Source: Ruminococcaceae bacterium UBA1405
GTDB lineage: Bacteria; Bacillota; Clostridia; Oscillospirales; Ruminococcaceae
Assembly (NCBI GenBank): GCA_002305685.1
Contig: DBQB01000003.1
Span: 1 to 25,460 of the forward strand
Direction of reading: 5' to 3'
Length of the DNA stretch: 25,460 bases
Below the pieces are notes generated by a model. The model saw nothing but the letters and a program-made list of their open reading frames with translations, was not told the DNA's origin and ran no database searches. The position numbers and the translations under genes are program-made. Below, piece after piece: positions 14,212-20,921 of this stretch (its first letter is position 1; every line of letters begins with the position of its first letter).

Positions 14212-16043
14212 CTTGTCCAGCGCTCCTCTCTGCTTCCGCGGAAACCACCATAACCATAATGATCGCACCGCAGACAGCGGCTGCACTCCTGATGCGCTTC
14301 CTCCTCGGTCATACCGATCTCCATAATATCAAAATCATCGCTGCGATCACTGGGGGTCCGTTCCACCATGTTGATACGGCCCATGGCTTTACGGGCCTGA
14401 TGGCTGGCTTTGGGAATTTCGGGAGGCGGGGGAAGCTCGCTGTGGAAGCCCAGATACTCATCGATGTTTCCGGCCGCCGTCTTGCCGGCCTCAATGGCGC
14501 GGATGGCGGTGAGAGGTCCGCTGGCGCAGTCTCCGCCGGCAAATACCCCGTCCATATCCTCAATTTTACAGAACTGATCCGCCAGAATCGCCGCACGCTT
14601 GGTAGGAACACCTTCCGCGGCAAAATCAGCGGAATCGATCACCTGCCCGATGGCGCCGATGATCAGATCACAAGGAATCCGCTCCTCAGGCCGGTTGGCG
14701 TTGACCGGAGCGGGACGTCCCCGCACATACTCTCCGGGGATCTGGGGCTGAACAATCAGAGCAGCCACATTGCCATCCGCATCCTTCTCCACACGCACTG
14801 GGGCCATCAGCGGAACAATGTCGCATCCCTCTGCAATGGCGCCTTCCACTTCTTCCACCTGGGCGGTCATATCCACCTGTCTGCGACGATAAACACATTT
14901 GACGGTATGGGCGCCCAGACGTTTGGCGGTACGGGTCACGTCCATAGCAACGTTGCCGCCGCCTACAACCACAATATCTTTTCCGGTAAAATCAGGCGCG
15001 TTTCCATCGCCCATCGCCCGCAGCAACTCCACCGCCGACAGGATTCCCTTGGCATCCTGTCCGTCGATGCCAAGGCTCTGGAAGGAGTGGGCGCCGATGG
15101 CCAGATATACCGCGTCAAAATCCCGGCGCAGCTGCTCCAGGGTGATTTCCTTTCCGATGCTGACCCCGGTCTGAACCTGGACGCCGGTGGAGAGGATCAC
15201 ATCGATATCTTCCTTGAGGTATTTTTCCGGCAGACGGTAACGGGGAATGCCATAGCGCAGCATACCGCCCAGCTGCTCCCGCTGTTCATATACTGTGACC
15301 GCATGGCCCATCAGCTGCAAGAAATACGCAGCGGTAAGGCCGCTGGGACCACCACCCACAATCGCAACCTTTTTGCCGGTGGGAGCGTTGCAGGCAGGGG
15401 CAGGCACATGGCCCGCAGCGTCCACAGCCACCCGCTTAATACCGCGGATGTTGATGGCGTCATCCACAATGCTTCTGCGGCATCTGTTTTCACAGGGATG
15501 CTCGCAGATCAGCGCGCAGGCGCTGGGAAACGGATTGTCCTTGCGGATCAGACGGATGGAATCGGCATACCGTCCATCCTTGACCAGCGCAATATATCCA
15601 GGGATGTCCACATGGGCGGGACAGGCCCGGCGGCAGGGAACCGGCTTAAACTCGCAAAGGCATTTTCCGGTGGTGACATGGGCCAGAAAATCTTGTTTGG
15701 CGCCGTCCAGACTGGTCAGAACGCTTCTGGCCGCATCGGCTCCGATGGCGCAGTCAGCAGAATCCATAACGGCATGGGCTGTACGCTCCAACACATCCAG
15801 GTCCTGCATACTTCCCTGTCCGTCCAAAATCTTATTCATCAGTTTGACCATCTGGTCCAAGCCCACACGGCAAGGAACACATTTTCCGCAGCTCTGAGAC
15901 AGACAGATACCCACCAATGCCGCCGTTTGCTCCACCGGGCAGTTCCCCTCCGGCGCAGCCGCATTACGATGTGCCAGATCTTGGTACAAAAGATCCATCG
16001 TCTGCTGCATTTTGTCTGCCCGAATAATTTGCAGTCTACTCAC
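14205..16043 (-). CDS. NuoF-type iron-sulfur domain fused to GltD-like NAD(P)-FAD oxidoreductase (hydrogenase partner)
   Basis: A 612-residue fusion. Residues about 35-125 match the 4Fe-4S end domain of NuoF/HydB (SCGKCVPCR: Cys52, Cys55, Cys58, with Cys98 in DCAIGADA), without the FMN/NADH-binding part of NuoF. Residues about 128-200 form the Cys-rich N-terminal cluster domain of GltD/NfnB (Cys128/130/137/141/176/180/184/188). Then come an FAD-binding GGGPSG (230-235), a second dinucleotide fold GGGNVAMD (361-368), the GGDCASGP segment, and a C-terminal CSRCLRC (Cys587/590/593). It probably shuttles electrons between NAD(P)H and HydA. Start: GTG 16043, seven bases after GGAGG. It is the first gene of the operon; its stop overlaps the hydA start by 7 bases. 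Partner and cofactor choice are inferred. Confidence 0.88.
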   Translation of the reverse strand: MSRLQIIRADKMQQTMDLLYQDLAHRNAAAPEGNCPVEQTAALVGICLSQSCGKCVPCRVGLDQMVKLMNKILDGQGSMQDLDVLERTAHAVMDSADCAIGADAARSVLTSLDGAKQDFLAHVTTGKCLCEFKPVPCRRACPAHVDIPGYIALVKDGRYADSIRLIRKDNPFPSACALICEHPCENRCRRSIVDDAINIRGIKRVAVDAAGHVPAPACNAPTGKKVAIVGGGPSGLTAAYFLQLMGHAVTVYEQREQLGGMLRYGIPRYRLPEKYLKEDIDVILSTGVQVQTGVSIGKEITLEQLRRDFDAVYLAIGAHSFQSLGIDGQDAKGILSAVELLRAMGDGNAPDFTGKDIVVVGGGNVAMDVTRTAKRLGAHTVKCVYRRRQVDMTAQVEEVEGAIAEGCDIVPLMAPVRVEKDADGNVAALIVQPQIPGEYVRGRPAPVNANRPEERIPCDLIIGAIGQVIDSADFAAEGVPTKRAAILADQFCKIEDMDGVFAGGDCASGPLTAIRAIEAGKTAAGNIDEYLGFHSELPPPPEIPKASHQARKAMGRINMVERTPSDRSDDFDIMEIGMTEEEAHQECSRCLRCDHYGYGGFRGSREERWTRW

Positions 16044-16121
16044 TGTGTGACCTCCATTCTTTCTCTATCCTATGGATACGCGGCTGTATGCCATTCCGTC
16101 ATCGATCTCCATACTCTTAAA

Positions 16122-16139
16122 TTGTCAAAGGAATAACAC
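16122..16139 (-). promoter_or_regulatory. Candidate Rex (redox repressor) binding site upstream of the hydrogenase operon
   Basis: Plus-strand TTGTCAAAGGAATAACAC fits the Rex consensus TTGTTAA-N4-TTAACAA at 11 of 14 defined positions. It lies about 15-32 bases downstream of the predicted transcription start, where a bound repressor would block. Rex senses NADH/NAD+ and commonly controls fermentative hydrogenases in Clostridia; binding here is inferred. Confidence 0.5.
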
Positions 16140-16160
16140 ACAACTTTAACGCTGTATTTA

Positions 16161-16189
16161 AGTATACAAAACCTTCCCCCACAAATCAA
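16161..16189 (-). promoter_or_regulatory. Sigma-A-type promoter of the hydrogenase operon
   Basis: On the minus strand TTGATT (plus 16184-16189), a 17-base spacer, then TATACT (plus 16161-16166). The transcript should begin near 16154, about 110 bases before the GTG start of the first gene. Confidence 0.7.
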
Positions 16190-16240
16190 GTATTTTGACA
16201 CAATTCTCCAAATTGAGCCTGCCAAAACGTCACAGAGAAG

Positions 16241-16291
16241 AAAAAGAGCGATGCACTGCGGCCAGCTTCACGCCCGCCACAGTACCCGCTC
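16241..16291 (-). terminator. Terminator after leuB
   Basis: Read on the minus strand, GAGCG-ggta-CTGTGGC pairs with GCCGCAG-tgcat-CGCTC (12 pairs, one G-U, with an internal loop), followed by TTTTTCTT. It starts 13 bases after the leuB stop. Confidence 0.75.
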
Positions 16292-16303
16292 CTATATATA
16301 CCG

Positions 16304-17374
16304 TCAAATCCGCGCTGCGATCAGATCGCCCATCTGGCTGCAGGACACGCGGGTGCAGCCCTCGCTCATGATATCCCCTGTCCGGAATCCTTCATCCAGC
16401 ACTTTGGAAACCGCATCCTCGATGGCCTGGCTCTCCTGCTGCATACCAAAGGAATATTTAAGCATCATGGCGCCGGAAAGGATGGTGCCGATGGGGTTGG
16501 CCAGATTCATCCCGGCAATGTCGGGGGCAGAGCCATGGATAGGCTCGTACATCCCGTTGGTACTCTCTCCCAGGCTGGAGGAGGGGATCATCCCGATGGA
16601 ACCAGTGATCATGCTGGCCTCATCCGAGAGGATATCGCCAAACATATTCTCGGTGACCACCACATCAAACTGGGAAGGATCCTTCACAATCTGCATGGCG
16701 CAGTTGTCCACCAGCATATCGCTGTAGGCTACATCCGGATACTCTGAGCTGAGACGATGCATCACCTCTCTCCAAAGACGGGAGCAGTCCAGAACGTTTG
16801 CCTTGTCCACCGATATGACACGGCTTCCCCGCTTTCTTGCAGTCTCAAAAGCGGTGCGGCCAATGCGCTCGATCTCCTGTTCGCTGTATGCCATAAGATC
16901 GGTGGCGCGTTTCTCACCCTGTTGGGTCACCGTCTCGTGAGCGCCGAAATAGATACCGCCGATCAGCTCCCGCACAATTACAAAATCGATTCCCTTTTCC
17001 ACAATCTCCTGTTTCAGCGGTGAAGAATGGGACAGATGAGGAAAGATTTTGGCGGGACGCAGGTTGGCGTAAAGCCCCATGGCGCTGCGAATACGCAGCA
17101 GCGCTTTCTCCGGACGGTTGTTCTTGTCCACCTGCTCCCATTTGGGACCGCCCACCGCGCCCAGCAGCACACTGTCCGCTTTCAGACATTTTTCCAGGCT
17201 CTCCTGGGGCAGACACTCTCCATATTTATCGATGGCACAGCCGCCGGCGTCCACCTCTTCAAAATGGAAGGTATGGCCGAACTTCTCTGCGGTCTTGGTC
17301 ATAACCTTCATGGCCTCGGTGACAATCTCCGGGCCAATTCCATCACCCTTGATCACAACGATATGTTTTTCCAT
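16304..17374 (-). CDS. leuB: 3-isopropylmalate dehydrogenase
   Basis: A 356-residue NAD+-dependent enzyme that oxidatively decarboxylates 3-isopropylmalate to 2-oxoisocaproate in leucine synthesis. Family markers: IVVIKGDGIGPEIV at the N terminus (dinucleotide/phosphate loop); AVGGPKWE; the substrate-binding RIRSAMGLYANLRP; RELIGGIYFG; the metal-binding DNCAMQIV and FGDILSDEASM; and LYEPIHGSAPDIAG-type NAD-binding sequence (here MYEPIHGSAPDIAG). Length is normal. Start: ATG 17374, with AGAAAGGA eleven bases away; the upstream in-frame start lacks a ribosome-binding site. No leuA, leuC or leuD is next to it in the window. It follows a fructokinase gene by 60 bases, so the two may share a transcript. 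No T-box or leader peptide was recognised. Confidence 0.95.
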   Translation of the reverse strand: MEKHIVVIKGDGIGPEIVTEAMKVMTKTAEKFGHTFHFEEVDAGGCAIDKYGECLPQESLEKCLKADSVLLGAVGGPKWEQVDKNNRPEKALLRIRSAMGLYANLRPAKIFPHLSHSSPLKQEIVEKGIDFVIVRELIGGIYFGAHETVTQQGEKRATDLMAYSEQEIERIGRTAFETARKRGSRVISVDKANVLDCSRLWREVMHRLSSEYPDVAYSDMLVDNCAMQIVKDPSQFDVVVTENMFGDILSDEASMITGSIGMIPSSSLGESTNGMYEPIHGSAPDIAGMNLANPIGTILSGAMMLKYSFGMQQESQAIEDAVSKVLDEGFRTGDIMSEGCTRVSCSQMGDLIAARI

Positions 17375-17434
17375 CTGTTCTATTTTCCTTTCTATTTCTG
17401 GTATAGACCTAGGCTTGAAACGGAGAACCATCTT

Positions 17435-18397
17435 TTATAGATTGCTGCGCAGAAAACGCTCCACCTGTTCCAAAGAGGGCAGCGCTGAGATAGCGCCTTT
17501 GCGGGTGGTGGTCAGCGCTCCCACGGCGTTGGCAAAGATGGCACAGGTAGCAATATCCCCCAAGTCGCACTGGATCAGAGGCTTACCCAGAGAGGAAAGC
17601 CTGCTGAGAAATCCTCCGGTGAAAGAATCGCCGGCGGCGGTGGTATCCACCGTATCCACCGTAAAACCGGGAAGCTGCAGATCTCCGAAACAGGAGCGTA
17701 TAGCGCACCCTGCTTTTCCAAGGGTCACCAGCAAAATCATCGGCCGGTAGGTTTCCTGAAGAAGGCGGGCCGCCTTCTTCACATCCGGTTCCTCCATCAG
17801 CCAGGTAACCTCCTCCTCCGAAACCTTGATAATCTGGGAAAGGGCCAGAGCGCGGTGGCACAGCGCGCGCATCTCGCTGGTATCCTCCCACAGATTAAAG
17901 CGCAGGTTGGGATCAAAAACCACCGTACAGCCCTTTTGCCGGGCATATTCCGCCAACTGGAAACTGGTCTGGCGGGACGGTCCTTCCGCCATCATCACCG
18001 AGCTAAAGAAAAAGAATGGATTCCCTTCCAGAATCGAGAGATCCAGCTCCTCAAAACGCACCATCGTATCTGCTGCATGTTTCCGGTAAAAGCTGAAGGA
18101 GCGGTCTCCCGTCTCGTCCAGCTGTACAAAAGCCAGGGTGGTTTTATCATCTTTTGAAAGCAGAAGCCCTCTGGCATCCACATTTTGTCCTTCCAGCACC
18201 TTTTGCAGCGCCCGGCCAAAGATATCGTCTCCCACTTTTCCCATAAACGCAGTTTTGGCTCCCAGCTTGGCCGCCGCACAGGCCATATTGGCAGGACCTC
18301 CACCGGGATTTCGCTCAAAAATAGGATTGCCGTTCTCCGACAGCCCAACCGGTGTAAAATCGATCAAAAGCTCTCCAAAGGAAACAATCTCAAGCAA
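17435..18397 (-). CDS. PfkB family carbohydrate kinase, probable fructokinase
   Basis: A 320-residue ribokinase/PfkB-fold sugar kinase. Near the N terminus: VSFGELLIDFTP and the substrate-loop NPGGGPANMACAAAKLGA (PfkB signature 1). The C-terminal signature 2 is DTTAAGDSFTGGF (251-263) with catalytic Asp257; Ala replaces the first Gly of the usual GAGD, a variant seen in Firmicute fructokinases. Fructose is the likely substrate, but other sugars are possible. Start: TTG 18397 is seven bases after GGAGAG; the ATG at 18448 would place that ribosome-binding site inside the gene and add a 17-residue leader not typical of the family. A strong promoter with a perfect inverted-repeat operator lies upstream, suggesting sugar-responsive repression. 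Confidence 0.85.
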   Translation of the reverse strand: MLEIVSFGELLIDFTPVGLSENGNPIFERNPGGGPANMACAAAKLGAKTAFMGKVGDDIFGRALQKVLEGQNVDARGLLLSKDDKTTLAFVQLDETGDRSFSFYRKHAADTMVRFEELDLSILEGNPFFFFSSVMMAEGPSRQTSFQLAEYARQKGCTVVFDPNLRFNLWEDTSEMRALCHRALALSQIIKVSEEEVTWLMEEPDVKKAARLLQETYRPMILLVTLGKAGCAIRSCFGDLQLPGFTVDTVDTTAAGDSFTGGFLSRLSSLGKPLIQCDLGDIATCAIFANAVGALTTTRKGAISALPSLEQVERFLRSNL

Positions 18398-18461
18398 ACG
18401 CCATCTCTCCTCTCCTGCAAATTCACTCGATGCGCCGGAACACGGCATACAAGCCGACGTT

Positions 18462-18487
18462 GTATAACAATGATTGGATTGTTATAC
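18462..18487 (-). promoter_or_regulatory. Perfect inverted-repeat operator at the fructokinase promoter
   Basis: GTATAACAAT (18462-18471), 6-base spacer, ATTGTTATAC (18478-18487). All ten pairs match. It covers about +4 to +29 of the predicted transcript, a classic repressor position. The regulator is not encoded nearby; GntR- or LacI-type proteins are plausible. Confidence 0.65.
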
Positions 18488-18497
18488 CTCTTTTGAC

Positions 18498-18526
18498 AGT
18501 ATATCACAGGGGTAGCAGCGATTCAA
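18498..18526 (-). promoter_or_regulatory. Sigma-A-type promoter of the fructokinase(-leuB) unit
   Basis: On the minus strand TTGAAT (plus 18521-18526), 17 bases, TATACT (plus 18498-18503). The -35 overlaps the stop codon of the upstream HAD phosphatase gene, so the fructokinase can be expressed independently of it. Confidence 0.7.
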
Positions 18527-19401
18527 GTCGTCGCGCCATTCTTTGGAACAAAATGGGGGTTTTTTCCGGGCAACGGCATCCCATCCAACAGATACGCCTG
18601 CAGCGCCTGTGTCACACCATACTGGACGTTACTGCCGGCCAGATACCGTCCAGCCCGCAGCACTTCGGGATGACCATTGGCCATAGCAAAACTGTAGTAC
18701 GCCTGACGGAGCAGCCCGATGTCGTTGCAGAAATCCCCAAAAGCCATTGTCTGTTGCGGAGAAACGCCCAGCGCGCGCTGCAGCTGCGCCAAAGCCTGTC
18801 CCTTATCCACCCCCGGATTCATCACATCCATCCACTGGGGACCGGAGATCTGGATGCCTAGCATATCCCCGAACCGAGGAGCCAATATCGAAAAGCTGTT
18901 ATTTTGCGGTCCCCGAAGATCACAGATGGCAACCTTAAAAATTACATCCTCCACCTGTTCCAGATCCTCCACTTCCCGGTGGTTGATGTAATAGGATTTG
19001 GCTTTCCCGGCAAAAATGGGGGTGTACGGCAGATGGTAGGTACCATGTACCCCGCAAAGCAGCAGCTGTATGTCCTCAATCTGCCGGCAGCACCGAATCA
19101 TCTCCCGCAGCACCCGAGGGTCCATGGCGCTGATGGAAGAAACTTTTCCTCCCTCCACCAAAAAAGCGCCGTTGTCACAGATATAATCCATACCATTGGC
19201 GGCTTGCTCTCCCAATACCTGAGCAAAATTGTGCCGCAGTGTGGCGAAGGAACGGCCGCTGGCCGCCACAAAGCGGATCTTCTTTTGCTGCAATAGAGAA
19301 AATATCCGAGCAAAATCCGGCGGGAACTGCTTTTCTCCATCCAAAAGGGTCCCGTCCATATCCGATGCTACCAGAGTCACAATGCCGTCAATCCGTCTCA
19401 T
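18523..19401 (-). CDS. Cof-type HAD-IIB family phosphatase
   Basis: A 292-residue haloacid-dehalogenase-type hydrolase. Motif I is DMDGTLLD (about residues 14-21) with the nucleophile and acid/base Asp pair; motif II is AASGRS (near 46-51); motif III Lys is in GVDKGQALAQL; motif IV is AFGDFCNDIGLL. The C2-type cap between motifs II and III marks the Cof/YkrA-like subfamily, which dephosphorylates sugar phosphates or similar small molecules; substrate unknown. The motif IV sequence GDFCND carries Cys in place of the more usual Gly or Ser-type residue. Start: ATG 19401 with AAGGAAG upstream. It precedes the fructokinase on the same strand, but the latter has its own promoter. Confidence 0.88.
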   Translation of the reverse strand: MRRIDGIVTLVASDMDGTLLDGEKQFPPDFARIFSLLQQKKIRFVAASGRSFATLRHNFAQVLGEQAANGMDYICDNGAFLVEGGKVSSISAMDPRVLREMIRCCRQIEDIQLLLCGVHGTYHLPYTPIFAGKAKSYYINHREVEDLEQVEDVIFKVAICDLRGPQNNSFSILAPRFGDMLGIQISGPQWMDVMNPGVDKGQALAQLQRALGVSPQQTMAFGDFCNDIGLLRQAYYSFAMANGHPEVLRAGRYLAGSNVQYGVTQALQAYLLDGMPLPGKNPHFVPKNGATT

Positions 19402-19620
19402 CGTTCCACTTCCTTTTCTGTCATTTCTCCGTCATTGTAATCCAACCAACAGGAAAAAGCAAAATTCTTTTTTCTTTTTCCGTGCATCGAACAACGTAGG
19501 TTTGGTGCATAACCCATGTCACATTCCGTCACCCATGTTGGCAAAAAGGCAAAAAAAACTTTCTTTTCTTTTGTCAAAATGCCAATTCACCTTCAAATAT
19601 CTGGAAATTTCCGCAAAGAA

Positions 19621-19645
19621 TTCAAATTTTCATTTGAAAATGAAG
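19621..19645. repeat. Overlapping palindromes upstream of the YitT promoter
   Basis: TTCAAAT (19621-19627) pairs with ATTTGAA (19632-19638), and ATTTTCA (19626-19632) pairs with TGAAAAT (19635-19641). The pair sits just before the candidate -35, where an activator or repressor could bind. Confidence 0.4.
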
Positions 19646-19650
19646 GATGC

Positions 19651-19679
19651 TGGACAAGGCAGCCAGAACGGTGTAAAAT
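19651..19679 (+). promoter_or_regulatory. Candidate promoter for the YitT family gene
   Basis: TGGACA (19651-19656), 17-base spacer, TAAAAT (19674-19679). The leader to the ATG at 19808 would be about 120 bases. A weaker alternative is an extended -10 TGGTATATT near 19763. Confidence 0.5.
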
Positions 19680-19807
19680 GTCCAAGCGATGCAAATCCTG
19701 CAAAAGTATAAATAAATGCAGCGTTATCATTCATATCAGATTGGCGCTGGATATTCCATCTCTGGTATATTTCAAAACCGTCACAAAGAAAGGAACGATT
19801 TGATTTT

Positions 19808-20662
19808 ATGGGTATTCAGTTACGAGGCAGCTGGATCAGAGAAACCATTGTTATGACCCTCTGTGCCCTGCTCACCGCCGTCGGCAACCATTTTTTCCGC
19901 TTTCCCAACAACTTTACCTTTGGCGGCGTCACCGGCGTGGCTGTCGTACTACAGTATTATCTCCCCCTCTCCACTGCTACCATCAACTTTATCATCAGCA
20001 ATGCCCTGCTGGTGGTTGGCTTTCTGGTTCTGGGAAAAGGGTTCGGTTTGAAAACTGCCTATGTCAGCTTTCTGCTTTCCTTTTTTCTCTCAGCACTGGA
20101 AAAACTTTGTCCTCTTTCCGCTCCTCTCACCGATCAGCCAATTCTTGAGCTGTGCTACGGCATCGCCCTTCCCGGACTGGCAGCGGCGATCCTGTTCTAT
20201 ATCGGAGCTTCCAGCGGCGGCACTGATATCGTGGCAATGATCCTGCGCAAATATACCAGCGTCAACATCGGACGTGCTCTACTGATCACCGATTTTCTCA
20301 TCGTCCTCTCCGCTTTCTTTATCTTCGGTATCCAGGTAGGACTTTATTCGGTGCTGGGACTGATGGTAAAATCCTTTGTGGTAGATAATGTAATTGAAAG
20401 CATCAACCTTTGCAAATCCTTCAATATCATCTGCGAAAATCCGGAACCCATCTGCAACTATATTATGACAACGCTCAACCACAGCGCAACCGTTTATGAA
20501 GCCAAGGGTGCTTTCAGCCACCGGCCCAAAACGGTCATCATTACCGTTATGAACCGTCCTCAAGCCGCGCAGCTGCGCAAATATATCCGCAGCGTGGAAC
20601 CTACCGCCTTTATGATTATCACCAACAGCAGTGAAATCATTGGAAAAGGTTTCCAGAACTAA
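19808..20662 (+). CDS. YitT family membrane protein (DUF2179)
   Basis: A 284-residue protein with about five to six membrane segments in the first 200 residues (for example LVVGFLVLGKGFGL, LPGLAAAILFYIGASSGGTD and VLSAFFIFGIQVGLYSVLGL). The soluble C-terminal domain (about 205-284: FNIICENPEPICNYIMTTLN, then TVITVMNRPQAAQLRKYI-like sequence and AFMIITNSSEIIGKGF) is the DUF2179 module. The FGGVTGVAVVLQY and ASSGGTDIVAMIL stretches are typical of YitT/YpjC-type proteins. Transport substrate and role are unknown. Start: ATG 19808; the nearest Shine-Dalgarno-like GAAAGGA is rather far (about 13 bases), so translation initiation may be weak. A strong terminator follows. It appears to be a single-gene unit. 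Confidence 0.9.
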   Translation: MGIQLRGSWIRETIVMTLCALLTAVGNHFFRFPNNFTFGGVTGVAVVLQYYLPLSTATINFIISNALLVVGFLVLGKGFGLKTAYVSFLLSFFLSALEKLCPLSAPLTDQPILELCYGIALPGLAAAILFYIGASSGGTDIVAMILRKYTSVNIGRALLITDFLIVLSAFFIFGIQVGLYSVLGLMVKSFVVDNVIESINLCKSFNIICENPEPICNYIMTTLNHSATVYEAKGAFSHRPKTVIITVMNRPQAAQLRKYIRSVEPTAFMIITNSSEIIGKGFQN

Positions 20663-20721
20663 TTCTTCACGCCTTTACCCTTTGTATGGCTTTGTGTTCT
20701 TCTGTAAGGGAAATCCACTTT

Positions 20722-20756
20722 AATGGACTGGAACGATGGTTCCAGTCCATTTTTTA
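20722..20756 (+). terminator. Rho-independent terminator after the YitT gene
   Basis: Perfect 12-bp arms AATGGACTGGAA (20722-20733) and TTCCAGTCCATT (20740-20751), six-base loop, then a T-run. Confidence 0.92.
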
Positions 20757-20844
20757 TTTATACGGTTTCCAAATTGAATTGCGCACATTTATACCTTTTT
20801 CTATATGTTTGTAAAAATAAAGTAAAAAATATGTCAAAATAGGA

Positions 20845-20873
20845 TGGATTTACGTCTTGTTATGGCTTATAAT
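20845..20873 (+). promoter_or_regulatory. Candidate promoter for the pit operon
   Basis: Perfect TATAAT at 20868-20873; a weak -35 TGGATT (20845-20850) at 17 bases. The start site would be near 20880, which supports the ATG at 20922 over the upstream ATG at 20844. No PHO-box-like repeat was recognised. Confidence 0.5.
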
Positions 20874-20921
20874 ATAAATGATAGGCAAAAAACCCTCAAA
20901 AATAAAGGATGGAAGTATTGT

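Larger units (their letters stand above)
19402..19807. other. AT-rich divergent intergenic region
   Basis: A 406-base gap between the minus-strand HAD gene and the plus-strand YitT gene, clearly more AT-rich than its surroundings. It holds a direct repeat ACCCATGT at 19512-19519 and 19531-19538 (19-base period); overlapping palindromes at 19621-19645; and a candidate plus promoter at 19651-19679. No credible small gene or known RNA was recognised. It should also contain the promoter of the HAD gene, which I could not place. Confidence 0.5.

Noticed and set aside
14259..16136. Plus-strand 625-codon open frame
   Set aside because: It mirrors the NuoF/GltD fusion gene on the other strand; long stop-free antisense frames are common in GC-rich coding DNA.
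18390..18404. Four-codon ATG mini-ORF overlapping the fructokinase start
   Set aside because: ATGGCGTTTGCTTGA is in another frame, and its position looks coincidental next to the well-placed TTG start.
20844..20921. Earlier ATG for the pit permease
   Set aside because: It lies upstream of the predicted -10 (20868-20873) and would add a polar leader unlike PiT proteins.
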